Origin: Limibacter armeniacum
GTDB taxonomy: Bacteria > Bacteroidota > Bacteroidia > Cytophagales > Flammeovirgaceae
Direction of reading: 5' to 3'
NCBI RefSeq assembly: GCF_036880985.1
Contig: NZ_JBAJNO010000008.1
Span: 2,481,500 to 2,545,499, forward strand
DNA: 64,000 nucleotides
Shown: piece after piece, positions 1-9,248 of the stretch
Layout of the letters: the number at the start of each line of letters is the position of its first letter
How positions within the stretch are numbered: position 1 is the first letter of the stretch
Position numbers and translations under genes: made by a program
Notes under the pieces: model-generated
Told to the model about the DNA's origin: nothing
Databases searched by the model: none
Seen by the model: only the letters and a program-made list of their open reading frames with translations

Positions 1-647
1 TAGCATCTGATGTTTGCGGAACCTCAACTATTCTTGTAGCCCGAACTGATGCAGATGCAGCTAACCTTATCACAAGTGACATTGACGAACGTGATAGAAA
101 ATTCATTTACGGTAACAGAACACACGAGGGTTTTTACCAAGTAAAAAATGGCTTGGACCAAGCAATTGATAGAGGTTTGTCTTATGCTCCCTATGCTGAC
201 CTAATCTGGTGTGAAACATCTCACCCTGACTTGGGCGAAGCAAGAGAGTTTGCACAGGCTATCAAAGAAAAATATCCTGACAAGATGTTGGCTTACAACT
301 GTTCTCCTTCTTTCAACTGGGCTGCAAAACTTTCTGTAAGTGAAATGGAAAGCTTCAGAGAAAACTTGGCAGATATGGGGTACAAATTCCAGTTTATCAC
401 GCTAGCTGGTTTCCATGCACTGAATACAGGCATGTTTGAATTGGCTAAGGCGTATAAGGAAAGAGGTATGGCAGGGTACTCTCAGCTTCAGCAACGTGAG
501 TTCAGCCTTGTTGATGATGGTTTCAAAGCCGTTAAACATCAAGCTTTTGTAGGCACAGGGTATTTCGATGCTGTTCAGAACATTGTCACAAATGGACAAG
601 CTTCTACAACTGCCATGAAAGGATCTACTGAGGAAGCTCAATTCTGA
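1..647 (+). CDS. aceA: Isocitrate lyase, C-terminal half (5' end outside window)
   Basis: Isocitrate lyase splits isocitrate to glyoxylate and succinate in the cytoplasm, the first step of the glyoxylate shunt. The reading frame is open from base 3, so the true start lies before the window; the first in-frame ATG, at 153, is internal. About 214 residues of a usual ~430 are visible. They include the ARTDADAA segment, the YNCSPSFNW active-site segment (YNCSPSFNW near 295-325) and the TEEAQF end typical of the family. The catalytic KKCGH loop would lie upstream. It ends convergently with the next gene, with a hairpin terminator between them. Identification is firm. Confidence 0.93.
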   Translation, partial: ASDVCGTSTILVARTDADAANLITSDIDERDRKFIYGNRTHEGFYQVKNGLDQAIDRGLSYAPYADLIWCETSHPDLGEAREFAQAIKEKYPDKMLAYNCSPSFNWAAKLSVSEMESFRENLADMGYKFQFITLAGFHALNTGMFELAKAYKERGMAGYSQLQQREFSLVDDGFKAVKHQAFVGTGYFDAVQNIVTNGQASTTAMKGSTEEAQF

Positions 648-709
648 TAAAAAATCGCCTTTAATATCTTATATGTGTTTATTTGGTTATGGAACTTAGT
701 TCCATTATG

Positions 710-744
710 GTCAGCTGTATACAATGTATATCAGCTGACTTTTT
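710..744. terminator. Hairpin terminator between aceA and the barrel gene
   Basis: GTCAGCTG (710-717) pairs with CAGCTGAC (732-739). A TATA/TATA inner stem with one bulge extends it, and a T run follows on the + strand. It lies between two convergent genes and probably serves aceA mainly. Confidence 0.75.
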
Positions 745-2716
745 ATTCATATGGTACAATGTTAGGACGTGCATCCCTAATCTGGTCAAATAGAACTGGG
801 TCTGAACCAGAAACATCAATATGAAAATGACTGTTTCCATCATCAACAATGGGAATCCAGCCTAGTGTCAGCGAAAAAGTATTGAAAACAAGGCTTTCAT
901 TTCTAAGTCTCACCCCCATTCCAAAAGCTGCTCTCAAGTTATCGAGCGTGAAAAAGACTTTATCCTGATCAACAAACCCAAAATCTGCATAGGTAAAAAA
1001 GGCAAACTTAAAGCCTATCCAGTTCCAAGGCATAAATATGACTCCTTCCCACGAGGTCGCCAGTCGATTTGGGCCTCCTTCAAAGCCATTGGAATTAAAG
1101 CCCCTCAACAAATCATCCAACCTTATTAGGTCATCCCTGCCTGACCTATTAAAACCAAGGAGATAATTCAACTTAAAAATATGCCTTAACTGAGTTCTTT
1201 TAATGTCTTTCAGGTTAGTAAAAATGGTACTATTGAATCTAATAGCCCCGTCCCTCCAAGAAGGTTTAAAAAAACCACCTGCATCAAAAGAAAAAGAGAA
1301 ATAACCCAACCTTGGAGAATATTTAGCACCTAACAATGAAAAACCGACATATGGACGATCTTCAAATTCACTCTTTTCATAACCAAGCGTAAAACCATAA
1401 CGAACCCCTGCCGATATATCTTCCGTACGACCAAAACCTAAAAGTTTACTGGTTTTGAAAAAGACTATATTATTGAAAAACACATTTCCTAGATAAAGCT
1501 TTCGGTCATGGTAGTAATTATTGGAATCAGAAGCCACAAACGGTCTATCCATAAAATTATCATACCGATAGCGTATCCCAAGATTGATACTGGTTCTTCT
1601 AGATACCTCCCCAAAATTGAATGATCGCCCTACCCAAACATCATATACTTTTTCAGAAAAAACCTGCTCTTTAAGTGTATCTGCATCCAACTCAGTTCTG
1701 AAAGTCTTGATGTCTTCATAGATAATTTCCCCTGCATATTTTGTTTGGGGTGTTAAGTATTCTTTTTTCAAACTTAATGTTAAGCGATCTTCATTAGCCG
1801 AGTTGATATAATTTACAAGCCCATCTGTAAAAGTTCCAGCAATGTTATTTGCAAAAAGTCTAACTTGATGACCAAAAGGAGGATCTTCCCCTTCATCATA
1901 ACTGAATTCATAACTCAAGTCACGGCCTGTTCCAACAACATTTCGATCGTAAACCCTAACACTGTAATCCTGCCAACCACTTGCTGAAGCTGAAAAACCA
2001 ATTGAAAACTTATCTTTTGTTGCTACAACCAAGTCAACACTATCTTTACTTCCAGTTTTAATTACCCAAATTTTGGCATCTTCAATATAATTCAGGTTCC
2101 GAATTACCCTTTCATTATCTGAAACCCTGTATGCATCCAGCTTCTCACCAGACTTGATAAACAGGTTATTCTTCAGAATATGATCTAAAGTATTTACATG
2201 AATATTATTGGCTAACTTAGCAATACCACTAGATGCGACAATGGTCGTATCAAATACACTCCCTTCTAGAATTGGTACTTTATAGAAAGAGATACTCCGA
2301 ATTACCTTCCCTTCATATGCGCTAAAAAAAGATTCACTTTTTACAAATTTCCCTGCTTCTTCCTCTGCTTCTTTCTTTTTATCTCCATCTCTCCTCACAA
2401 GCAAATCATAAAGCTCTTTTGTTACTTTAGACTTCTCAGATTTCTTTTTCAGCGTATCATAAAACTCCTCTACAGCCTGATCTTTAACTACTTCGAAACG
2501 TAACGTATCCGGTAAAATGAATACCGTATCGGAACGAACCTCTATCAAGCTATCTTTCAATAATACCACACTACCTCCTTTTACATCTATGGTGTCCATT
2601 TTCACTTTATTAGCTGGATCCACTTGTGCAAAAACAAGGGTGGGTACATAGACTAAAAAAAAGATAAAATGTAGAAGAGTAGCTAAAAATTGATATTTGT
2701 GTCGTCCTTTGTACAT
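743..2716 (-). CDS. BamA/TamA-like outer-membrane beta-barrel protein
   Basis: The protein is 657 aa. It has an N-terminal signal peptide (hydrophobic stretch at residues ~10-30, ending VFAQ), a charged lysine-rich linker (~85-125), a POTRA-like part (~130-225, with the phrase VIRNLNYIEDAKIWV) and then a long C-terminal region of alternating aromatic/polar strands that looks like a 16-strand Omp85-type barrel. Known relatives insert or translocate outer-membrane proteins, but this one has far fewer POTRA repeats than BamA (usually five), so it is closer to a TamA-like or Bacteroidota-specific Omp85 protein. Its exact substrate cannot be read from sequence. It is a single gene facing the M3 peptidase across a ~200-base divergent region. 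Confidence 0.7.
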   Translation of the reverse strand: MYKGRHKYQFLATLLHFIFFLVYVPTLVFAQVDPANKVKMDTIDVKGGSVVLLKDSLIEVRSDTVFILPDTLRFEVVKDQAVEEFYDTLKKKSEKSKVTKELYDLLVRRDGDKKKEAEEEAGKFVKSESFFSAYEGKVIRSISFYKVPILEGSVFDTTIVASSGIAKLANNIHVNTLDHILKNNLFIKSGEKLDAYRVSDNERVIRNLNYIEDAKIWVIKTGSKDSVDLVVATKDKFSIGFSASASGWQDYSVRVYDRNVVGTGRDLSYEFSYDEGEDPPFGHQVRLFANNIAGTFTDGLVNYINSANEDRLTLSLKKEYLTPQTKYAGEIIYEDIKTFRTELDADTLKEQVFSEKVYDVWVGRSFNFGEVSRRTSINLGIRYRYDNFMDRPFVASDSNNYYHDRKLYLGNVFFNNIVFFKTSKLLGFGRTEDISAGVRYGFTLGYEKSEFEDRPYVGFSLLGAKYSPRLGYFSFSFDAGGFFKPSWRDGAIRFNSTIFTNLKDIKRTQLRHIFKLNYLLGFNRSGRDDLIRLDDLLRGFNSNGFEGGPNRLATSWEGVIFMPWNWIGFKFAFFTYADFGFVDQDKVFFTLDNLRAAFGMGVRLRNESLVFNTFSLTLGWIPIVDDGNSHFHIDVSGSDPVLFDQIRDARPNIVPYE

Positions 2717-2922
2717 CTAGGTAGGTTAGCTGAAGAGAGCAAACTAAATCAAAAGCTTGTATCAATATACAACATTGGTACTTGACTTCCATTCAGTTTA
2801 ATACTACATCTTAAATAGATTGTACTGATTTATTAATTATTATTGACATTCCAATTTTCCGTGTGTGGAAGTATTTGAGGAAATTTGCGGCCATTGTACA
2901 ATTTTCATAAATAACTTTCATC

Positions 2923-5058
2923 ATGAGATTAAGGGACACAATGATGGTTGTGGTCGCAGCAGGTTCAATGCTGTCGGCTTGTAACAACCTTCAGGAAGTA
3001 AAAGAGGTCAAGAACCCATTCTTCACAGAGTATAATACTCCCTATCAGGTACCTGACTTTACTAACATTAAAAATGACGATTATCTACCAGCTTTTGAAA
3101 AAGGGATAGAAGAACAGCAAAAAGAAATTGCAGAGATCGTCAACAACTCTCAGGAGCCAACATTTCAAAACACCATTGAAGCTTTGGATAAAAGTGGACA
3201 ACTTTTAACAAAGGTCAGCAATGTATTTTTCAACCTGCAAAGTGCCAATACCAATGACACCATTAAGGTCATTGCCAAGACAATTGCACCGTTACTTTCC
3301 AAACACCATGATGACATTAACCTGAATAAGGAATTGTTTGAGCGTGTTAAAAGTATTTATGACAACCGTAGCTCACTGAAACTTACAACTGAACAAAATT
3401 CTCTTCTGGACAAAACATACAAAGGTTTTGTAAGAGGTGGAGCTAACCTTCAAGAAAGTCAGAAAGATTCTCTTAGAAATATCAATAAGGAATTATCTCT
3501 ACTGTCTTTGAAGTTCGGTGACAACCTTCTGAATGAAACCAACGCATTTCAATTAGTCATTGAAAATGAAGAAGACCTATCAGGTCTGCCTGAAGGCGTA
3601 AAATCTGCGACCGCTCAAGCTGCCAAAGAAGAAAACATGGAAGGCAAATGGTTATTTACTTTGCATAAGCCTAGTATGGTTCCATTCCTTCAGTATGCTG
3701 AAAACAGAGATTTGAGAGAGCAGATCTACAAGGCATACCTGAACAGGGCCAACAACAACAATGAAAGTGATAATAACCAAGTCGTAGCACAGATAGCAAC
3801 ACTGAGACTTCAAAAAGCCAAATTGCTTGGATATAACAATTTTGCTGCATACTCACTTGAACCTACAATGGCAAAAACACCTGAAAAGGTGAATGAATTG
3901 CTGAACAAGCTTTGGAAAGCTGCGCTGCCTAAAGCGAAACAGGAAGTGGAGGCACTACAGGCCATGATTAAGAAAGAAGGTAATGACTTCAAGTTGGAAT
4001 CATGGGACTGGTGGTACTATACTGAAAAGTTGAAGAAAGAAAAGTATAGCATCGATGCGTCTGAAGTACGTCAGTATTTCTCGTTGGACAATGTAAGAAA
4101 CGGACTGTTTGATGTTGTCAACAAGCTTTATGGTATCAAGCTTATCAAACGAGATGATATTCCTGTGTACCACCCAGAAGTGGAAGCATACGAAGTACAA
4201 GAGGTAAATGGGAAACATGTCGGAGTACTTTATATGGATTTCTTCCCTAGAGCAAGCAAACGTGGTGGCGCTTGGATGACCAGCTACAGAAAGCAATACA
4301 AGGAAAACGGCACTAATATAACTCCAGTAATCTCTATTGTATGTAACTTCACAAAACCTACAGGAGACACACCTGCATTGTTGAGCTTTGACGAAGTGGA
4401 AACTTTCTTCCATGAATTTGGTCATGCGCTACATGGGTTACTTTCAGACTGCCAATACGAGACTTTGTCAGGAACATCTGTTTCAAGAGACTTTGTTGAG
4501 TTACCATCTCAAATTCTTGAAAACTGGGCTGGTGAAGGAAGCGTTATGAGAAACTTTGCAAAACACTACAAAACAGGTGAACCTATTCCAGCCGAACTGA
4601 TCAATAAAATGGAAAGTGCTGCACACTTCAACCAAGGCTTTGCTACAGTTGAATACCTTGCTGCTTCAATTCTGGATATGGACTGGCACACAGTTACAAA
4701 TACCGATGACTTGGACGCTGCCAAATTTGAGAAAAAGGCAATGGACAAGATCGGGTTGATTCCTGAAATCGCACCTCGTTACAAATCAACCTACTTCCAG
4801 CACATCTTCAGAGGTGGTTATGCAGCTGGGTATTATAGCTATATCTGGTCTGAAATTCTGGATGCAGATGCGTTTGACGCATTCAAGGAAACTACGTTGT
4901 TTGATAAAGAAACAGCTAATTCGTTCAGAAAGAACATCCTTGAAAAAGGTGGTTCTGAAGACCCAATGGAACTATACAAAAAATTCAGAGGTCGCGAACC
5001 AAGCATTGAGCCATTGCTAAGAAGAAGAGGACTGAGGCCTATTGATAGAAATATGTAA
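2923..5058 (+). CDS. M3-family oligopeptidase / peptidyl-dipeptidase Dcp-like lipoprotein
   Basis: This zinc metallopeptidase of family M3 (thimet oligopeptidase/Dcp) cuts short peptides. It is 711 aa, normal for Dcp plus a signal. The HEFGHALH zinc motif is at about residues 497-504, followed by the downstream glutamate region FVELPSQILENW. The N-terminus carries a lipoprotein signal with LSAC, so Cys20 is the likely lipidated residue and the enzyme is membrane-anchored in the periplasm. Family knowledge suggests use of peptides as nutrients or turnover of periplasmic peptides. It is monocistronic, with a strong terminator just after the stop. Confidence 0.9.
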   Translation: MRLRDTMMVVVAAGSMLSACNNLQEVKEVKNPFFTEYNTPYQVPDFTNIKNDDYLPAFEKGIEEQQKEIAEIVNNSQEPTFQNTIEALDKSGQLLTKVSNVFFNLQSANTNDTIKVIAKTIAPLLSKHHDDINLNKELFERVKSIYDNRSSLKLTTEQNSLLDKTYKGFVRGGANLQESQKDSLRNINKELSLLSLKFGDNLLNETNAFQLVIENEEDLSGLPEGVKSATAQAAKEENMEGKWLFTLHKPSMVPFLQYAENRDLREQIYKAYLNRANNNNESDNNQVVAQIATLRLQKAKLLGYNNFAAYSLEPTMAKTPEKVNELLNKLWKAALPKAKQEVEALQAMIKKEGNDFKLESWDWWYYTEKLKKEKYSIDASEVRQYFSLDNVRNGLFDVVNKLYGIKLIKRDDIPVYHPEVEAYEVQEVNGKHVGVLYMDFFPRASKRGGAWMTSYRKQYKENGTNITPVISIVCNFTKPTGDTPALLSFDEVETFFHEFGHALHGLLSDCQYETLSGTSVSRDFVELPSQILENWAGEGSVMRNFAKHYKTGEPIPAELINKMESAAHFNQGFATVEYLAASILDMDWHTVTNTDDLDAAKFEKKAMDKIGLIPEIAPRYKSTYFQHIFRGGYAAGYYSYIWSEILDADAFDAFKETTLFDKETANSFRKNILEKGGSEDPMELYKKFRGREPSIEPLLRRRGLRPIDRNM

Positions 5059-5082
5059 TCAATTACCTTTTCAATAAATTGG

Positions 5083-5118
5083 AAGGTCTTCCCTAAAAGG
5101 AAGACCTTTTCTTTTTTT
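5083..5118 (+). terminator. Terminator of the M3 peptidase gene
   Basis: A 10-bp stem, AAGGTCTTCC (5083-5092) with GGAAGACCTT (5099-5108), has a 6-base loop and is followed by a run of T. Confidence 0.9.
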
Positions 5119-5208
5119 AAGAAAAAATATAAGAGTATACTGAAACCAATTGTATCAAACCGCAGTATAAGATAGCTGTATTAACAAATATCCAATTAAA
5201 AATCTAAT

Positions 5209-5958
5209 ATGTCCTTTTTCAAGAAAATGATGGCAGGAATGGGTGTCGGCAATATGAAAATAGATACCCAGCTCGATGTAAATGAAATACAAGCAGGAGA
5301 AAGCCTGACAGGTGTCATTCATATTGTAGGCGGAGGTGCGGACCAAGAGCTTAATGGCATCAATATGCACCTGATGACAGAATTACACACTGAAGACGGC
5401 GAACACCATGTCATTACACTTGAAAACTATAGAATTGTGGACAATGCATTTGTAGGTGCAGGAGAACATCTTCAAGTAGATTTCTCTATTCCAATTCCAA
5501 CAGACACTCCTGTATCATTTGGACTTTCGAATACTTGGCTAAGGACTGAAGCTGATGTCAGCTTTGCTATTGATCCAAAAGATGATGATGAAATAATTAT
5601 CGCGCCTCACCCATTGCAAGCAATTGTCATGGAAGGAATCGAAAGTATTGGACTTAGTTTGAGCCAAGTCGAATTTGAAGAAGCGCCTTATAGAATGGGC
5701 AGTCGGGTTCCCGTTATTCAGGAGCTTGAATATAGACCTCAAAGATTCAGCCTATTAAGCAAAAAGCTGGATGAACTGGAAGTTGTATTTGTTCCTATGG
5801 AGCAAGCCATGCGCGTTTTCTTCCAGATCGACAAAAGAAAAGGTTGGTTCAAAGAAGCTTTCGATCAGGATGAGTCCAATATTTATATTGAGCTTCCATA
5901 TGATCAGCAGATTGCGCCTGCACAGGTTACACAATTTCTGGAGCAACACATTTTATAA
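5209..5958 (+). CDS. Spo0M/SpoOM-family protein (arrestin-like fold)
   Basis: The protein is 249 aa, cytoplasmic, with no signal peptide. The N-terminal phrase SFFKKMMAGMGVG followed by a beta-rich segment, and the later phrase IPIPTDTPVSFG, match the Spo0M family (sporulation-control protein, arrestin-like). Bacillus Spo0M affects sporulation and cell division, but this organism should not sporulate and the role here is unknown. It is a single gene with its own terminator downstream. Confidence 0.8.
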   Translation: MSFFKKMMAGMGVGNMKIDTQLDVNEIQAGESLTGVIHIVGGGADQELNGINMHLMTELHTEDGEHHVITLENYRIVDNAFVGAGEHLQVDFSIPIPTDTPVSFGLSNTWLRTEADVSFAIDPKDDDEIIIAPHPLQAIVMEGIESIGLSLSQVEFEEAPYRMGSRVPVIQELEYRPQRFSLLSKKLDELEVVFVPMEQAMRVFFQIDKRKGWFKEAFDQDESNIYIELPYDQQIAPAQVTQFLEQHIL

Positions 5959-5982
5959 AGAATATTTCACCCGATTTGAAAG

Positions 5983-6010
5983 ACCCAAACCACATAGGTT
6001 TGGGTTTTCT
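5983..6010 (+). terminator. Terminator of the Spo0M-like gene
   Basis: A 9-bp stem, ACCCAAACC (5983-5991) with GGTTTGGGT (5997-6005), is followed by TTT. Confidence 0.8.
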
Positions 6011-6075
6011 GCTATATAAATCACGGTATTTTCTTTTTTTTAGGACAGTTAACACGAAAAAAGCACAAACTCCAC

Positions 6076-6083
6076 TAACTTTG
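6076..6083 (+). promoter_or_regulatory. Candidate -7 promoter element of the DUF3109 gene
   Basis: TAACTTTG matches the Bacteroidota -7 consensus TAnnTTTG and lies 45 bases before the start codon. A clear -33 TTG is not seen at the expected distance. Confidence 0.5.
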
Positions 6084-6127
6084 TAATCTTATACATAATT
6101 CAAGAATTACTACAATACTAAATCAAT

Positions 6128-6709
6128 ATGATCATCATTGATAATGTCATCCTGAGTGACGATGTAGCGGAACAGTTTTTTGTCTGTAACATCGAGAAGT
6201 GTAAGGGAGCTTGCTGTGTAGAAGGAGATTTGGGAGCGCCTCTTGAAGAGGATGAACTGCCTATCATGGAAGAGATCTATGATCAGGTAAAGCCCTACAT
6301 GAGCCAAGAAGGTATTCAGGAAGTCGAAAAACAAGGGTACTATATCAAGGATTTTGAAGGGGACTTTTCTACTCCTACCATTGATAATAAAGAATGTGCT
6401 TATGCTATCTATGATGAAAAAGGCAACTTGCAGTGTGCGATAGAAAAGGCATACAATGATGGGAAAATCGATTACAAGAAACCTATCTCTTGTCACCTTT
6501 ATCCTATCAGAATCCAGAAATATGACCAGTACGATGCCGCAAACTATGACCGCTGGGACATTTGCAGTGACGCTTGTACTTTAGGCAATGAATTGCAGGT
6601 TCCGGTTTACAAGTTTGCCAAGGCTCCTTTGATCCGTAAATATGGAGAACAGTGGTATGAGAAGCTGGAGAAGGAAATTGAGATGAGAAAGAAAGAACTG
6701 AAAAGGTAA
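6128..6709 (+). CDS. DUF3109 family cysteine-rich protein
   Basis: The protein is 193 aa. The N-terminus has the pattern CxxxKCxGACC (residues ~19-27), and further cysteines occur in the middle (NKECAY, LQCAI), in ISCHLYPIR and in DICSDAC. This arrangement is typical of the DUF3109/YkgJ-like group and suggests bound metal, either zinc or an Fe-S cluster (inference). It is common and conserved in Bacteroidota, but its function is not known to me. It is cytoplasmic, with no signal peptide, and convergent with the thioredoxin gene. Confidence 0.85.
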   Translation: MIIIDNVILSDDVAEQFFVCNIEKCKGACCVEGDLGAPLEEDELPIMEEIYDQVKPYMSQEGIQEVEKQGYYIKDFEGDFSTPTIDNKECAYAIYDEKGNLQCAIEKAYNDGKIDYKKPISCHLYPIRIQKYDQYDAANYDRWDICSDACTLGNELQVPVYKFAKAPLIRKYGEQWYEKLEKEIEMRKKELKR

Positions 6710-6732
6710 TACCACCAATTCAGATAAAAGAA

Positions 6733-6770
6733 AAGGCACATTGAAGATTCATTTCAATGTGCCTTGATTT
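6733..6770. terminator. Bidirectional terminator
   Basis: AAGGCACATTGAA (6733-6745) pairs with TTCAATGTGCCTT (6753-6765), a 13-bp stem with T-rich flanks on both strands. It is shared by two convergent genes. Confidence 0.9.
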
Positions 6771-6771
6771 T

Positions 6772-8019
6772 TTATTGTGCTTCTGCAAGGTAGTGCTCCA
6801 CCTTAGCTGTAAACTCTTCTACAAACTGATCATAATACTCTCCTGTGCCAGGACCATTAAATCCGGTATGTATATTGACCACCTTGCCATTTCTGTCAAT
6901 CAAAATGGAAGTAGGAAATGATACAATCTTCTCCAGCATTGGCAATGATGCTTCTGCCTGTTTAGGCTGACCGGCATAAAGCAATTCATACCCAATATCA
7001 AACCTATCCTTCATGCGTTTCATCTTCTTGGCAGCTACTTCCAGCTTATCAGTATTTTCGTATGCCAGCCCAATTACTTCCAAGCCTTTGTCCTTATACT
7101 TCTGGTAAAATGGCGCCATAAATGCCGTCTCATCCATACAGTTAGGACACCATGAACCTAAAATCTGGACTACTACAACCTTCCCCTTGTAACGTTCATC
7201 ACTAATCGAAACTTCCTTGCCTTCAATGTTCGGGAAAGTAAAATCAATCGTTTCAAACCCTTCTTTAAGGTGCGTCAGACTTGAAGCGTCAGGAAGCGCT
7301 ACATTTTCATCTCTTTTGGCTGTCCATGTTCTATGACCAGTCTTTCCTGACCAAAAATCTCCCTGAGTTATTTGATCACCGTCGATGGTTGCCTCAAACA
7401 GGTACATGTGCGCCCCATCAAAAGTGGAAAGCTTCAGCTCTTTCCCTGTTACGATACCTTCCAGAAAACGATAGTCGCCATACTGAGTCATAAAGGTACC
7501 AGTAAGTTGGTTTCCCTTCTGTTCGAAAACACCAACTGCAAATGTGGAATTTCCATCAGGCTTTTGGAAGTCTACTGCCCATTTGCCTGATACATCAGCT
7601 ACAGGTACTTCCAAATTATCTGTAAAACGATCGTTCCCTAACTCGGCATGAAATGGTAAACTGTAAATGCCAGGCTTACGGTAATTTCCTGTCAGCTTAC
7701 CCTCTTCCACTTTTGCCACTATCTCAGCGTCAAAAATATGCATTGGAATCGTTACCGAATCACCGTTGAAATTAAGTTCATTCAATAATAACCGTTCTTC
7801 TCCATTCAGGATAAAGATTTTCTGATCATGACCATTTCCTATCACTTCAAAATTGAAAGGCATCTTATGGGAGCCATCATTCAAAGCAATTTCGGCCCTC
7901 CACTTTCCTGTAGTCAGAGATGTTTCTTCTGTATTTGCCACAGACTGCTTTGCCTCTTGCTGACATGAGGCAATCAGCATTACACTCAAAACCAAAGTCA
8001 GTACATTAAGAAATTTCAT
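6772..8019 (-). CDS. TlpA-like thioredoxin-fold lipoprotein
   Basis: The protein is 415 aa. The signal peptide ends in LIASC, so Cys19 is the likely lipid anchor. Residues ~25-240 are beta-rich with two GKW repeats (lipocalin- or DUF4369-like). Residues ~260-415 are an AhpC-TSA/TlpA thioredoxin domain with the redox motif WCPNC near residue 290. The family reduces disulphides or peroxides in the periplasm. The thioredoxin proline segment (SFPTSILID) is also present. It is a single gene. Its partner is unknown. Confidence 0.85.
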   Translation of the reverse strand: MKFLNVLTLVLSVMLIASCQQEAKQSVANTEETSLTTGKWRAEIALNDGSHKMPFNFEVIGNGHDQKIFILNGEERLLLNELNFNGDSVTIPMHIFDAEIVAKVEEGKLTGNYRKPGIYSLPFHAELGNDRFTDNLEVPVADVSGKWAVDFQKPDGNSTFAVGVFEQKGNQLTGTFMTQYGDYRFLEGIVTGKELKLSTFDGAHMYLFEATIDGDQITQGDFWSGKTGHRTWTAKRDENVALPDASSLTHLKEGFETIDFTFPNIEGKEVSISDERYKGKVVVVQILGSWCPNCMDETAFMAPFYQKYKDKGLEVIGLAYENTDKLEVAAKKMKRMKDRFDIGYELLYAGQPKQAEASLPMLEKIVSFPTSILIDRNGKVVNIHTGFNGPGTGEYYDQFVEEFTAKVEHYLAEAQ

Positions 8020-8068
8020 ATATACTTATTCAGATTTCAATAATTCATTTGACTTTAATTATAAGAAA

Positions 8069-8097
8069 AAAGCCCGCATGATAGTTATGCAGGCTTT
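8069..8097 (-). terminator. Terminator of the ABC ATPase gene
   Basis: On the minus strand, AAAGCCTGCAT pairs with ATGCGGGCTTT through one G-U pair. A run of T follows. Confidence 0.85.
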
Positions 8098-8109
8098 CTG
8101 TTTTTAAGA

Positions 8110-9108
8110 TTATTTATCAAGTAGATAGTAATCATCTATATGGATGTAGACATCATCTTGCTCATCAAACTCAAATGCGTTGGCTTTTGCATGCAGTTTG
8201 GTGCCTTTCACGGTCTCCAGAATCAGAAAGTCATCTGCACCGGCATATTCTACATCTATCACTTTTGCCTTAGTTTTCTGTTCGTCATGAGCCACTGAAA
8301 TTCTTACAGACTCCGGTCTAATACAAACCGCCGATGCTTTTTTGTCTGACAAGTCAAGAACATTCAGGGCATCATTCCAACTTAGGATATTGGCATAAGG
8401 GAAAAAGCCTGCTATATATGAATTGGCAGGTTCACTATAGATTTGCTTTGGCGTTCCTACCTGAAGAATTTCTCCATCTTTCATCACCGCAACACGATCA
8501 GCAATCGCTAAGGCATCAGAAGTATCATGTGATACAAAAACCACAGTCGTACCACTCTCCTTCACCATCCTTTTGACTTCTCTCCTCAACATTGTCTTTA
8601 CAGGAATGTCAAGGTTACTGAACGGTTCATCCATCAGCAATACAGCTGGTTCGTCTGATAATGCACAGGCAAAAGCAACCCGCTGCTGCTCACCTCCAGA
8701 CAAATGCTCGGGAGTCTTATTTTCCAAACCTTCCAACCTGCAAAGGCGCATCAGCTCACTGATACGGTACTGCTGATACTCTTTTGTATATTTCCTGATA
8801 GGATGCTTGATGTTTTCCCAAACAGACATATTTGGAAAAAGGTCGTAACTCTGTGCTACCAGCTTAATATCAGGGTGCCCAGCAATCAGCTGCTCCCAAG
8901 GACCTATGATTCTTTCTCCTCGCAATTGCACTTCACCTTCAGAAGGCTGCTCCAAGCCCGCCATACACCTAAGCGTTGTAGACTTTCCGCAACCACTCTC
9001 TCCTATCAAAGCAAAGATTTCTCCCTGCTCAACTTCAAATGAGACATCTGTGATTGCAGCTTTACCCTTCTCATCATATGCCTTCCCGAGGTGTTGTACC
9101 TTAATCAT
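8110..9108 (-). CDS. ABC transporter ATP-binding protein, PotA/CysA-like
   Basis: The protein is 332 aa. Walker A is GESGCGKST (36-44), the signature is LSGGEQQRVA, Walker B is VLLMDEPFSNLD, and VFVSHD is the switch histidine region. The C-terminal ~110 residues look like a TOBE regulatory domain, as in importers for polyamines, sulphate, iron or molybdate. No permease or binding protein gene is nearby, so the substrate cannot be inferred. Transcription runs away from tkt, with a separate hairpin between them, so it is probably its own unit. Confidence 0.88.
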   Translation of the reverse strand: MIKVQHLGKAYDEKGKAAITDVSFEVEQGEIFALIGESGCGKSTTLRCMAGLEQPSEGEVQLRGERIIGPWEQLIAGHPDIKLVAQSYDLFPNMSVWENIKHPIRKYTKEYQQYRISELMRLCRLEGLENKTPEHLSGGEQQRVAFACALSDEPAVLLMDEPFSNLDIPVKTMLRREVKRMVKESGTTVVFVSHDTSDALAIADRVAVMKDGEILQVGTPKQIYSEPANSYIAGFFPYANILSWNDALNVLDLSDKKASAVCIRPESVRISVAHDEQKTKAKVIDVEYAGADDFLILETVKGTKLHAKANAFEFDEQDDVYIHIDDYYLLDK

Positions 9109-9155
9109 AATCCTATATTATTTGCTGCCTGAGCTTACTGATAATTAACAAGAAA

Positions 9156-9185
9156 TGCCCCAACCAGATATTTCCGGCTGAGGCA
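9156..9185 (-). terminator. Terminator of the transketolase subunit gene
   Basis: On the minus strand, TGCCTCAGCC pairs with GGTTGGGGCA with a 10-base loop. A moderately T-rich tail follows. Confidence 0.7.
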
Positions 9186-9248
9186 CCTTTATTTTCATAT
9201 CCCCTGCCTTTAGCAAGAGAGCTGGTAATCAATCTTGAATAGGTGATA

